A DNA stretch of 64,000 nt from Plectosphaerella cucumerina (GCA_020746995.1 JAGPXD010000001.1:4588001-4652000), one strand, 5' to 3'; numbered from the stretch's first letter, positions 44,992 to 57,700 are shown. The notes: generated from the letters alone by a model not told the origin. A program made the numbers and translations.

Positions 44992-46179
44992 TGTGCCTAC
45001 GGCTTCCCTTTCTGCCTCTGTTGCGTGTTGTCTATTCCGATGTCGTCGTCGTCGTACGTGAAGGAAAGGCTGCTCAGTAAGAGAAAAGACACGACAAGAC
45101 GACACCACGAATACCATCAGCAGCGCGAGCACAGGTATATGCCCAACCAACCAGCCCTGCGCCCCCAGACTCAATCCTTTCCTCCCGGATCCCTCATTGC
45201 CGCCGCCATTGGACGCATCGCCAGGTTCAAAATTGCAGCGGCCTGCCCATTTCTATTGATAGCTGCTGACAGGGCTGCCAAGCCAGGCGGTGACCCTGGC
45301 CCATCTGTCTCAAGCCCCTGGCCGCACAGGCCAGGGGGAACAAGTCGTTAACACCTATCATCACTCATTCGCTGTATTTCTCACCAAAAGCATGACAGGT
45401 TCTGATAGTGCCCCCCGCGCCGCTGCTCAGCCCAAATCTCCCCCCGATCCTACAGCCCTCTCGCTAGGGCCTCTGAACCTCTAGCCGTCCACCCAGCCCC
45501 TCGGGCCCCTGCGTCGCGTCAGCAGCGCCAAGATCGATGCGCTGGGCGCTGGAAGCTCACGATGCCGGCGCCGTTGGGCGGCGCTGCCAGGGCGCAGCAC
45601 CAGCACGCGTGCCCGGTCGGCCCTAGGTACGGGCTAGCCGCGCTCCGCCGCGCGCTGGGAATCCTTCTGCAGGGCTGACTTGACGCTTTATGGTTGGGCC
45701 CCGTCTCAAATCTCACCACATCTCACTTCCAGCCAGGGGACCACGCTGACAAAGTCGCCGGATTGGTGCATGGGACAACACTGCGAAGCTGAGCGGCGCA
45801 CAAGACAATCAAATAGATGAATCAAGGTTGTATTAGTTCGTCGGCGTGGAATCTTTTGTCTACGCCCCTTGCCCATGTCTCCGAGTGGTATCTAAGTCAT
45901 CTTGCAGGATGAAATATTCGCCTGGCGAGCCCGCCCAACGTCACCGGCGGCGCCCTGCCATGCCCAAAAAGTGTCCGCGCCCGCCCGCGGTTCATTAAGG
46001 TCGTCCATGTGTGGTCGACAATGGTTGCTTTGTACAGTGGAAGGAAAGAAGAAAACAGGGGGGAAACAGATGATGGCGAGAGCAACATCCTGACCCTCTC
46101 ATCCAACAGCTCTCTCGAAATCCAAGGTCCCCATGCTAGAGATATGTTTCGAGTCGTCGAAGGCCGCAAAGCACGATCT
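44992..46179. other. Intergenic region
   Basis: Promoter side of the RTA1-like gene and 3' side of the SOD gene. No gene or RNA feature recognised. Confidence 0.5.
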
Positions 46180-47164
46180 TTACATGCCGAAGATACCTGC
46201 GATGACGGCAGCACCGAGCACGGCAAAGGGAACGGCGGTCATGGCGGCGCCGGCGGTGGGGACGGGCTCGAAGCCGTCGGTGCTGCTCGGCTCGGGGATG
46301 CTGCCGGTAGGGGCGGCACCGCCGGGGATCTGGCTCGAAACGCCGGAGTCGTCGCCGCCCTCGCTCTGCGTAGGCGGTGCGGTGGGCTGCGGGTAGGAGT
46401 CCGCGGCCGAGCTTGATGTGCAGTTGTCGGGGTTTGTGGGCGGCAGAGGGGTGCCCGAGGTCTTGAGCTCAAAGTTCGCACAGGTGATGCGGGTGAGGTT
46501 GGAGCTGAAGTGGAAGACGAAGCTGCGGTTGCCGAAGAAGGCGCCCTGGCCCTCGATGAGAGAGCTGTAGCGGTCGATGTAGGTGGCCTCGAAGGGGTCC
46601 TCTGCCGAGTCGATGAGGCCGTGCTTGCCGCTCAGGTCGCCGACCTCGCAGGTCTCTGGGCGCTCGTCGTCGCAGGGAATGGCCTGGCCGCGGATGTAGG
46701 GGTCGAGATGGGCCTGGGCGGCGGTGCAGTTGCCATTCTCGGGAACCGGGGTGGCGTGGATGTGGTAGGCTTGGGAGTGTTAGTGTGAGGATGGGGAGTG
46801 GGAGATGGGCCGGCTCGACATACAGAAGGGACCGCCCTCCTTGGGCAGGTTGGAGAACTGGACCTTGAACTCAACACCGACACCATCGGGAGCCGAAGTG
46901 GCGATGATGGAGCCCTTGACGTTGCCCTCGATGGCAACGCCGGGGAAGAAGGGCTCGTCGGGCAGGACGGCCTCGTAGACCACACCAGGCGGGTTGCCCG
47001 TGACAACGGCGGCATCACCAAGCTCCTGAAGATGGCGTGTTAGTCTGAGTGGGCTGGTTTTGAGGTGGATGGGAGTGACATACGCCAGTCTTGGGCTCTT
47101 CTTGGGCGGAGACACGGCCGGCGGCGGCGGCCAGGACAACGGGAAGAACGGCTGAGGCGCGCAT
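46180..47164 (-). CDS. GPI-anchored Cu-only superoxide dismutase (SOD5-like)
   Basis: Three exons, 47164-47084, 47025-46824 and 46769-46180 (introns 58 and 54 nt), 290 aa. A signal peptide MRASAVLPVVLAAAAGRVSA is followed by a SOD_Cu-type domain. The Cu ligands are visible: the His pair in SYHIHATPVP, the His in CEVGDLSGKHG and a late His in SFVFHF. GNCTAAQAHLDPY, PCDD and RITCANF supply Cys residues. The region after GKHG is short, as in fungal Cu-only SODs that lack the electrostatic loop and zinc site. A Ser/Thr/Pro/Gly-rich stalk and a C-terminal hydrophobic segment (FAVLGAAVIAGIFGM) predict a GPI anchor. It converts superoxide to H2O2 and O2 at the cell surface. Splicing is needed to join the GGPF and YHIH motifs. 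Confidence 0.88.
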
Positions 47165-50094
47165 GTTGACTGTTCAGAATCGGGGGGTGATGATTTTGTG
47201 GAGGCGGTAGACGCGGCGAGGTGAACAAAGGAGGGCGTACGGCCGAGGTGGTGGATGGTGATCAAGTACACGAACCGTGGTACAGACGATGAGACGAAGG
47301 GAGGAGACCTCAGGCTGACTGGACACCTAGGATGCAAAAAGGGACGAGAGAGCGGATGACCGGGTGGAAGAAGGGAGGAGGGGGACCATCAAGTGTTACT
47401 GAGGGAAGGGGAGGCCGGAGTCCTAAGTAGTTTCCCATCCGAGGGGGTTGGAGGTTTGCCATGCTGCTCAGCCCTGGGCCTGGGGTCACGGCACCTGCAG
47501 CTGCAGCACTAGGCTCCCCCGGGCAGGTAAGTTCGGGTGCAAGATGAGTACATCTGCTCCAACTAACGTACCGCTAGTTGGATATCCGGACGGAAGTCAT
47601 GACATGGCGAGTGACACGGAAGGGGGGGACAGGCGCCGCTGGCACGCAGGAGACGGAGGTACAAAGGAGATGGGATGCCCCGGGACAGGGATGTCAAAGT
47701 CCGAGCCAGCCCACGACAGGGACAGCGAAGAGGGCAGGCAGGAACAGGCACAGCACGGGGGTGGTTCGTCACCCGCAGGAGAAACAGCCGCCCACGGCAG
47801 GGGCTGCACTGATGCAGCTCGAAAGGAAGGGGCGGCACACACGGAGGGAGGGGGGAAGGGACGATGGACCAACAGGGTGGATTGAGGGGCAGAGGGGGAG
47901 GGAAGGCGCGAAGGAGCCGGAGGAGGTCAGTGCCGATCTCACTTACACGCGGCACCCAGATGCTAGCCCTGGAGGGTGCCAAGCGACGACCAAGAAGAGC
48001 CGATGTTTTATCCATACAAGTCCACTGACAAGCCGTACCGATTCCCCGCTCTGGGCACCTTGACCCAAGTGTTCTGTTCCTGGTGGCGGATGGATGGAAT
48101 AAAGAAAAAACGGCGGACGGCAGTGTCATGCAAGGTAAACAATTAAAACCACTCCGCCTGATTGGCCTAGTTTACAGAAACACCGTCTATTTTGATTCCT
48201 TCTATCACAAACAAAAAACCACTCTGCCGTTCTTTGGTACAAGTCCCACGATGATTGTGATTGATGGTCGATCAATCCCCCTTCTCATCAGACCAGAAAG
48301 TCATGACGCGGAGGAGCGTCAGCAATCTGGAACCAGGGCGTCGTGCGCGTCGCTTGCCATCGCCAAATCCTTCCCCTTCGCTTCCCTTCCTTCCACAGGA
48401 TCGATCCTACAGGCCAGGCCCGTGCCCCCTTTTTTCCCTTTACCCTTTTCCCTCTGCCGTCCGCACACACCCACGGCCTGTGCGCGGGAGAGGGAAGAAC
48501 TTGAACACGAGGTGAGATGGCTGCCCTCGGACGCATGTTGGCCATCTCCCGCCCTTTCACCTCATCCACGACACACCTCAGTCCTCCAACCAACCGCAAG
48601 CGACCCTCCCAACTCCTCCCCAGCGCTTCCCCGGGATCCTCCCTGCATCCAAGCGCCCAAGTCATCCACCTTCACAATCCCTCTGCTGTGGCCCTCCTCC
48701 CATCGTCGCGACTTCTGACACACGCTGCTGGCATTGGCAGTTCGCCCAGCTCTTGGGACGACCTACCTGAAGCCATCACATCATCTCCCTCACCAAGGCA
48801 ACCAACCCGCCACCGTCACACGGCATCCTCATCCACCCCCTAAACGATGCTCAATACCGCTGACCTCGCACCGCCGTCACACCCGTCGCGCCTATGCAGG
48901 TGCTGTAATCTGCCCGTAAGACCGTTCCCATCCGCCCCGATTGGCTAGTCGCCTTCCATATGCCGGCTCCGTGTCACTCCGTGCGTGCTACTCGTGAGGT
49001 TGATCCTCCTCAATTGCTGCTGCGCCTCCTCTTGGCCATCCAGGACCTGGCTCCATATCGTCAGCAGTCTGCCTTTCCTGACAACCACACATCGACCGCC
49101 CCGTCGCACCACCACTCTCACCAACAACTACAGTCCGTTCGGTTCTTTGCCGACATTCATCCATCTGAGCCCCGAGTCGCTCCTCTCGGCATCTCATCCA
49201 ACCGTGCCGTCGATGCCGTCCTCCGCGTGGCCCCTCTCTCTTCACTTCACCCTAAAAAGTCAAGCCTCAACTTCAGCCCTCCGGCCCCATCGAATAGACT
49301 CCCTCTGCCCCCCCCTTCTCAACGTCGGATCCCGGATCGGACACCACCATCTCACTGGGGGCACTGGGGGGAACACGCCAACCCAACCACGCGGCTCCGT
49401 TTCAGCACCCCTTACCCCCCTCGCCGGGCCCCGAGCTAGACTTTCCGGGCGAACTCCCTCTCCATCACCGGTTTCACCACGCCCCGGCTACCAAAGAGAA
49501 CAAGCCCGTGCGGTGCCAATCTGCCCATCTGCCCGAACCCATCAACCAGATGCAGATGGCGATATGGACCCTGAGTGATAAGTACCACCCACCCACCAAG
49601 ACCGTCGTGTTTCGCCGATCCTTCTGCTGTTTCGGCCCCTCTCTTGACAGCTCTTCAGCCCAATCTCCCCCGTCATAGCTCCCGCTCCCCCTTCCTGCGC
49701 AGATGCCTCCCCGATGCCTCCCCGATGCCTCAGATTCAGGGCGCATTGTCCACCCGCTTGCGTAGCCCTCCATCGCGCCACGGCTCTCGGCACCGGACCT
49801 CACTCCTCCCGACCGCGCCAGCAGGTCCTGAATCTTAACACCCTCATCCGCCCGAGCCTCTCGCAAGTGCCCCGACCACATACATCGCAACATCCCTCGC
49901 ACCGTTTGCCGTTCACTGATTCATGGAGCTCGATTAGGATTATCTATGGAATGCTCGCGGAGAATGAAAGAAGAGGAAGAAATGCAATGTGTGTGTGTCC
50001 CGCCGCATGCTCCCACGTTTGTATCCAGCGTCCTCCCTCACAAGTGTGTATGCGCAAACAGCTCCATCCATCCCCATCTCTGTACACGGCCCCA
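47165..50094. other. Intergenic, about 2.9 kb
   Basis: SOD promoter region and the 3' flank of the glyoxal oxidase gene. Positions about 48530-49700 are strikingly pyrimidine-rich on the + strand, as in fungal leaders, but no + strand gene follows. A short tandem of GATGCCTCCCC units lies at about 49702-49732. No supported gene. Confidence 0.45.
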
Positions 50095-53000
50095 TCAGGA
50101 CCCAATGGGACCCAGGCCGGGCGTGGTGAAGCCCGGAGCATTGGGCCAGTTGCCCAGCTCCGCAGGGTCGCCGCCAATGCGGACGTACACGCCCACCGCC
50201 GGGATGCCGCCGTCGAGGACGAAGAACTGGAACCAGCCCGGCGGGCAGATGCCGGCGTCCGGCGGGGCCGTCACCGTGCAAGACGTTCCTGTACACGATA
50301 CCTCGGGGAAGATGGTGCGCGCTCCCATCGAGTTGCTGTGCGTCGACGACACCGCGCCCAGCAGCGACACCTGGATAGCTCCGTTGACCGGCGCGCCGCC
50401 CAGGGTGAAGCTGATGACATCGTTGTAAGCCCAGTCGCGGTCCGTCAGCGTAAAGGTCGGCCGCGGCTTGCCGTTGAGAAGGTAAGGCGGGCTGAACACC
50501 TCGACACGGTACTCCTGCGGGTTGACGGAATCGTCCGGGTCCGAGCCCGACACCATGACGCGCCCGTCGAGGAGCGTGATCGACTCCGAGTGGTACATGC
50601 GCGCAATCGTCGTGTTGGCCATGACCGAGATGCGGCCGCCCACGGGCTTCTTCGGGTCGTACAGGAGCGCGTTCAGGTTGGGACCCGTGGCCAGTCCGAA
50701 CCCAGCCACACCTGCATGAGCACCATTGTTGATCAGGTACGTGCCGTCGGGCAGAGGTGCCATGCAAGAGATGACACGCTTCGAGGGCATACGCTCGAGA
50801 ACCCAGTCAGGGTCGTCCGACTCGGGGTAGATGGTCACACAATTGTCCAGTGCCGTCGCCGCGCCCTCGGTCGAGCCGCCGCAGATGAGGATGCCCAGAG
50901 GCTCGTCGTAAGGGTAGTGCTGCGGGAGCAGAACACCTGTGCCCTCGAGCGGGTACGTACGGCCGGCCAGCGGGTTATTAACCGCGCCAGGGATGTTGGG
51001 CAGGACGGCAATGGTGTCAAATGTCGTCTTGTCGAGAATGCGCGCCTCGTTCCAGTAGGCCACAAAGATGTTCTCACTGGGGAGCACGGCGCAGAAGGGG
51101 TACAGGTTGTTGGGGTCGGTGCGCTCCAGCCAGTCCATGAACAGCGGAGGGGATCCCGTGTAGGGCAGGATCTCGATGGTGGGAACGGCCGCATCGTTGG
51201 CGCCGATCTGCCCGCCGATAACGAAGATGGAACCGTTGGCCAGCATTATCGACGTAGGGTACCAGCGGCCGTCCTGGAGGGACAAGACGTTGACGTCCTC
51301 TTGCCAGTCGTTGGTGCCGTTGACGCCCGTCGTGCCATCGGGCTCGTACAGGCGAACACCGTACGTCGAGGCCCCCGACCAGCCACCCACCGTCAGCTGA
51401 CGGCCTGCCTTGTCGGGAAGAATGACGCCCGAGGAACAGAAGATGTCCGTCTTGACGTGCATCTCCCTCCACGCAGTGCCGATGTTGGGCACCAGAGACA
51501 GGTCAAGCTCGTAGGCGCCGGTGGAGTTTTCGGGGCCGGTGCCCCATTTCTCGAGGAAGGTGACCTTGCCTGTGATGGACTGCATCGTCATCAGGGGGAT
51601 GCAGACACCTCCGATGAGCAGCTCGTACGAGCCGGCCTCGGCAGGGGACTGAGGGAAGTCCCAGGTGTACAGTGGCTCGCCACCCTCCCAGAAGTAGGTT
51701 GTCATGCGAGAGCCACCGCCGCAGATGGAAGATGAGTTGCCAGGGCAGAGAATGTTGCACTCCGTCTCGGGCCGGAACGTGGCTCCAACCGTGCCAATGT
51801 TGGCCGGATCACCGCAGTAGCACTCCTCGCCGTATTCCAGGCCGGCAGCCGCGTAGCCAAACTGCGCGCAGCGATCAAGGCACATGCTGGGTGTCATCAT
51901 GTTGGGGAACAGAACCTGCCACACAAAGGTTCGGCGCAGATCATCGCCAGCACCAACCGTGCCGGTGACACAGCCCTTGTATACCCAGTTGCCCTTGAGA
52001 CCACCGGTCTGGGGAGCGGGGGGCCCTTGGACGGGAGGAACGCCATTGGAGATGATGGACATGCGGTCGGGACCACCACACATCTGGGCCGTGTTGCCGG
52101 GGCAGGTCGTGCTGCACTGCGAGGCGCTGGTGGCCAGGGCGCCGTCGTTGATAATGGCGTTGCCGCAGAAGCATTGAGTGCTGTATTCGGCTCCGGCGAT
52201 GGTGAACCCACGGTTGAAGCAGGCAGTAGCACACTTCTCAAGGGTCAGGGCCGGGTCGTCGGGGAGTTGGGTTGAAAGAATACGACCGGCACGGCCATCA
52301 ATCCAGCAGCCCTGGTTTGTCCATCCTTCGGGGTAACCCGAGGGCGCCGGACCGGCTGTCGTGCTAACAGGCGGGGAGGTGGCGGCGCTGGACGCGGGTG
52401 GGGTATCGGAGCCGGACGGTGCGGCGCCGTCCAACGAGTAGACGGAGAGCCTGTTGCCGGCACCACAGTATTGGCCGGCGTTGCCTGCGCAGCGCATGTT
52501 GCAGTCTGACGCGGGGGCGGAGGTCGAGCCGGTGCCGAAACTGTTTCCGCAGTAGCCTGTCGGGTGAAACCGTCAGTATGTCTGTGTTGGCACATTAGGG
52601 GGTGAGCTGCGCCGGTCTCTTACACTCGCGGCCGTATTCGGTTCCGAAGTAGGTGAAGCCCGCACAGAAGGTCTGGCAAGTCTCGAGGGTCATCGTGTCG
52701 GCAGCCGTGGTGCGGCCGTTGAGGGCGCGGATCCCGGTGCCTTCCGTCCGGCATCCATACCAGGTGTAGGGGCCGACGGTGTCTGGTTGGCTCGGCCCGG
52801 TGGGTGTTGGGGTGGCAGGAGCCGTACCGCTGGCACTCGCATCGGGGTCGGTAGGCTCGGGGACCGTCGACGTCGTTGAGGGAGGCTCAAACTGGCCTTC
52901 GAAGTTGTAGACGTTCAGACGGTCCGGGCCGCCGCAGTACTCGGTGGAGTTGCCGTTGCAGAGCATGTTGCAGCCATCAACAGCAGGGGCGCCGCCGTTG

Positions 53001-53823
53001 GAGATTGTGTTGCCGCAGTCTAGTCAAGTCAGGGGATGCTATATGCGGTTTCGCCACTTGGAGAACTTACAGCATTCACTAGCATACTCTATTCCGGCAA
53101 GAATGAAGTTGGCAGCTCTGCAAGCTGTGAGACACCTGGCCACGGTCATGGTGGAGGCCACGAGGCCGGCGGGATATGTCAGGGCACGGCCTGTGGTTCC
53201 CTCGCTAAGATGCTGGGTCAGTGGGGGTTGTCGTGTATGGCACAGAAGATGGCTTTGCGAACCTATAACAGCCCATTGACTCCCATCCGTCGACGCCAGG
53301 GTTTACGCCAGGGCCGGTGACTTCTGTGGTGAGGTACAGGGTCAGGCGGCTTCCGCCACCACAAGGCTGTGTGCCATTTCCGGCGCAAGGGGTGTTGCAG
53401 TCGAGCTCGTTGGCGATGACTCCTCCCGTGAATAAGGCGTTGCCGCAGTCTAGATCGATCAGGCCATGTTCATAATGGGTGTCTGGTGGAGAGCGGATTG
53501 GTCTTACAGCACTCTTGGAACCATTCGGTGCCCGCATAGGAGAAGCCCCTGGACGCGCAGAACGTGGTGCACATCTCGTTCGTCATCTCGGGATCGGCAA
53601 GGGCTGCACCCCTCAGGGTGCGGCCGGGGACGTCGCTGTGGTATGGTTAGCCATTGGGTCCTGGGAGTGGGAGAAAAACATGGACAGGTTGGCTGACTTA
53701 CACATAGCATCCCTGGTATTCCCATCCTCCGGCGATCTCGGTTGGAGGATCTCGCTTGTCAAGACGGGTGACGCCAGCACTGGCCAGCTCCAGCGAGGCG
53801 AGGAGAGCGAGTGAAGACCTCAT
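50095..53823 (-). CDS. Secreted glyoxal oxidase-type radical copper oxidase with five WSC domains
   Basis: Six exons: 53823-53702, 53635-53508, 53449-53263, 53204-53071, 53019-52624 and 52556-50095, giving 1,142 aa. The N-terminus MRSSLALLASLELASAGVTRLDKR is a signal peptide with a Kex2-like KR. Five WSC domains begin near residues 33 (WEYQGCYV), 137 (WESMGCYS), 275 (YTWYGCR), 398 (GWTNQGCW) and 510 (NWVYKGCV), each with YCG(N/D)/CFCGN and CGG cores. The rest is an AA5_1-type seven-bladed propeller plus DUF1929. The radical-copper residues appear present: Cys in TDIFCSSG, Tyr in GRWYPTS, Tyr-His in ARMYHSES and His in SSTHSNSMGAR. Such enzymes oxidise aldehydes such as glyoxal and reduce O2 to H2O2. 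WSC domains are thought to bind cell-wall glycans. The five-domain count is unusual to my knowledge. Confidence 0.92.
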
Positions 53824-53952
53824 GGCGAGGGTTGTCTGCCAGCAGGCGCTGATAGACAGCGCAAGGGGACGACAGGAGGTGGGGTGGGAGAAGCGAGAGT
53901 CGGTAAAGAGAGCTCAGAGGGGATTCCCAACGGAGGGGCTCGGGGAACCGCC

Positions 53953-53960
53953 TTAATATA
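53953..53960 (-). promoter_or_regulatory. Candidate TATA element of the glyoxal oxidase gene
   Basis: TATATTAA on the minus strand, 130 nt upstream of the start codon, followed by a C/T-rich leader. Confidence 0.4.
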
Positions 53961-54703
53961 CAGAAAGAAGGCTGAGACCAGAAAAACTGATGATATGCAT
54001 GCGAGTGGTAGAGGCGCGCGTCCGGTCCGCGCACAGAGAGGTCACCGATACGAATTGGGACTCCTGGCGGCGGGCTGGATAGCAAGCTAGTGGAGATTGG
54101 ACGCGTGGTGCATGCAGGACGTGGATGGACGGGCTGAGAGGACGGGGTGTGAGAGAGGCGGGCGAGGGGTGGACGGGACATGGAGGTGAGGGCATGGATC
54201 CCGGTTCGCGATGGAGGCGGACGACATGCCCAGGATGCCGGCGCAGCCATGCCCGTGGCGGCGCCTTTTCGCGGTGGGCACCACCTTGGGTCACAGCACA
54301 GCACAACACAGTGGTAGTGTAGGTACCTACTGCCCGATGCAGGCCAATGCAGGCCATGCGGGCCAAGTGCCCGGTGTGGCTGCCTGCTGACTCCGAGAGA
54401 GCTGGGCGATGGAGGAAGGAAGGTGATGTATGTACCGCCGTTATCCATGCATGTGGGAAGGGACGTGGGTAAGTCGGAAGGAAAGAGCGAGGGAAGGGGT
54501 CCTCTTCTTTCCCCCGAGCTGCAGCACCGATGCCTGCCTCGCGGTAGGTAGGTACCGGGCGGGGGCCGCCTTCCTTGGCCCGCGGTCCATGTCTTGGTAT
54601 TGAACTGGAGGTGAGATGAGGTGTCGTGGGCGTTCGGGGCCGGGTCGCAGTCGACAGACGGCCGGGAGGGGTGTGAGGAGAAGGAGGGCAGAGAATACGA
54701 AAA

Positions 54704-54729
54704 GGGGGGGGGGGGGGGGGGGGGGGGGG
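54704..54729 (+). repeat. G26 homopolymer
   Basis: Twenty-six consecutive G residues, preceded by AAAA and followed by TGGG. The exact length is the least reliable part of any assembly. Confidence 0.9.
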
Positions 54730-57700
54730 TGGGCTGATATCCGCCCAACTCACCTACCTACGTTAAGAGTATGCACGGCGACGGTTGATAGGCAGCAGGG
54801 AGGACAGGGCGGTAACTGGCCACCCCTTTTACTGCTGGAGTGTTCCTGCACCTGGTGTGAGCATCGACCATCGGTTAACGGCGCGTGGCGGTTGACCGGC
54901 TTTGCAGAACCTCCCGTCGATGGAAGAGGTAAGGGACCAGGGGTTCATCCCACCGCAGAACGCCACACGGCGCGCGCGGGACAACTCAAGTGTCTGTCTG
55001 CCTCACACTTCGTTTAGCAGTTCGCTTTACCTCGTACTAGCACTGGTCCAGCAGATACCTGGGCTAGCTCCCCGCCCGCTTGAGTCGCTGGTATCTTGAC
55101 CTCCGAGGCTCGCTCTCCCACCTGTGCCCCCGTTATCAAGGCCATCAAGGCGACCGGGTTGCAGGAAGAAGTGGCCAGGGTCGCGGAGTTCAGCCGCTCG
55201 GCGTAAACAGGCATTGAGGCAGGCAAGGTAGCATTGTGATCGATCCCCTGTCCGCCCGGCCGAGGGCAGGCTGTCAAGAGGCGACTGTAACCTGGATAGA
55301 GGCAAGAAGCCAGAAGGGGGTCGACGCTGCCGGTGCAACTGAACGAGGCAAGAGTGTGTCGGCGCCATGACAGCTTAGCGATGGCCAGAACAAGAAGCCA
55401 TGAGGCCATTCTGGGAACATGTTGACTCAGGCAAAAGAAAGGGTTCCCTCCCGTTCCATGGCTTGCTCGGGCGTCGAGATCCGGGAAGACTTTTTCTTAT
55501 CTGGAGGGGAAGGTGCCTTGCCCTGCCAGGAAGAAGAAGCACCGGTCAGCACCGAGCACGACGCGGCAGGTGCGACCGAAACAAGACGTTCAGTGGAAGG
55601 ACCCGCCCCGTCCAGTCCTGTCCAGGGCGGGGAAGGCGCCTTCGGCATATGCGGACCCCTGATCACACAGCATTTAGGGGCATTTAGGGGCCCGGCCCGT
55701 GCAGCTTCCCTCCTCTCACCTCCAGTCCAGGTCTCCTCCAGTTCCAGTCCAGCGCAGCATGTGCGTCTTCTCTTCCTCGCCCCAGTCAGATATCCTCTTC
55801 CGCCGGCCAATTTCCACCCTCGAAGCATGGGCGACACGCTGTCTGCGGTCCCTAGTTTCTTCTCCTGGCCGGCTCTCGGTGTCTCTCGCACCAGTCCACC
55901 CGCGACAATGACAAGAACACCGGGCTGTCTGGGCACGCTTCCAAGACTCTACCAAGTGGACGGTCCTGAACGCCGCCAGGCACAGCCGTCTGTCCTCGCT
56001 TTCCCATCCCTTTCAGCTGGACTTGGCGGACCTCGCTTCGAATACTTATGAGCCGGCTAACACCAGCGACGCCCTCGTTGTCAACTGAGAGAGACAGACC
56101 GGTCCCTTGGCAAGACCCGTCTATTCATGATCAGGCCATCTCGCCTCCAGGCGCCGCCGCCCCGAGGCTGGGCCCCTTTCTGCGCACACTCTGAAGCACA
56201 CCTTGAACGCGGGGGCATGGTTGCCTCCACACCTTCGGAGACAAAAAGAAAACCAACATGCTGTTTGACCAGGGAGGGTAACATTGCCATGCTGTCTGTC
56301 ATCAGCAAGGCTGGGCGGAACATAACCCCTGGAAGCCCGAGGGATCTGCCTCGGCCCCGTTGCCAAGTACCGCCTATGGATCTCGACCTCCCGCGGGGCT
56401 CCAACGATAGCCGTGCCGCACTGTTGGCCGGATCAGGGTAGCACTGCCGAGACCTTCTGGCCTCTGACGGTGAACCGGACGTGGTCGATTCACGGATGAG
56501 AGAGTACAGGAAGATGGTCTCGTCGCGCCGAACCCAAAGCCCACGCCGGAAAGGGACAAGCTCGGAAAGTTCATGTCAGTCTGGCAGTCTTCACCATAAA
56601 AGCCAGAACGCCCCCGCGGCATGGCGTTCGGTATCATCATCTTCACGGCGTTGGGCTTGCTCGCTAACAGTCGAACTTATTATACCCCCAAGTAAGCTCG
56701 GTGCTTGCCGCCCGCCCAGCCTAGTAGCCGGTGAAGGAGAGCCAGCTGGTGCCCGCTAAAGGCGGGTGAATCTCAACCGTCATTAGTCGGCCAGGTGTTC
56801 TGTCCCTGCACTAGGAACCTGGGTTGGGGTGCAGGGTGTGTCGGTAACGCCACACGAACATGTGTGGTGGTGGTGTGCAGGGGTGAGGTTCAGCCCTCCT
56901 GCGAGTGGACAAGTTGGGCCGTTGCAGCATGCCGCGCGATGACAGGCACCCTTCATGCAGCTTTTCAATAGCAGCTCGTATTGATTGAGACACTTGGGAG
57001 AGCCGTGTCGCCGGCTGACAGGACGGATGGCATCTGGATATCGGCGTTGATATCCGGCACGGACATCGGCACGGACAAAATGCCTCGCTCGCCCGCCCTG
57101 CCGAGAGGAGGCAGCATTGGACAAGTGTGTCCGTCCTACCTGTCCCCATCCATGGCCATGCACAGTCTGCTGCATGCAGTGTACAGTGCTTCATCCCCTC
57201 CCCTCAGACTGAGATCATACCATGCTCACCCTGCAGCAGGGCCCAGGCTCGCCCGAGCACGCGGGAGGCGGTGTACAACGACCGGGCGGGCCATTGATAA
57301 TCAAGGCGCATATGCCCTGCCGGGCCCTGGGCTCATGCTGACCACGTCGGCGATGGATATAACGAGGGATCATATTCCTTGATATCTACTGCAGAGATGG
57401 AGTTAGGCGCCGTGCGAGCCACGGTGGAGATTGGGAAGACCGAGATGTGAGGAGCTTTGAGGCTGGTTCCCAATCCCGAGCAATGCCGCCCCTCCCTCCC
57501 CGCGGCGATTCGACAACACATCAGCGAGTAAGCACAGCGGCTGCTCGGATGCAGCCCGCGATCGAGGTGCGGTCCGTTGCGTCAGGCTGGAAGAGGCCCC
57601 CTCTTCTCGCTTGGGTGCGTTCGCGCACCCCTGATTCATTGAACGCTCAGCGCCAACCGCCGTCTTTGAGTGCTTACCATCCGTTCTCGACAGCGAGGTG

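Noticed and set aside
49714..51735. + strand ORF of 673 codons antisense to the glyoxal oxidase
   Set aside because: The antisense frame lies over exon 6 of a gene with intact catalytic motifs. Its translation has no domain and a composition dictated by the opposite strand's codons.
50095..53823. Link between the WSC domains of the oxidase and the Woronin sorting protein WSC
   Set aside because: The names coincide, but the WSC domain (cell-wall stress component) is a Cys-rich extracellular module, unrelated to the Woronin sorting complex membrane protein.
55419..56051. + strand ORF of 210 codons
   Set aside because: No recognisable motif, no splice partners, and competing ORFs on both strands over the same DNA.
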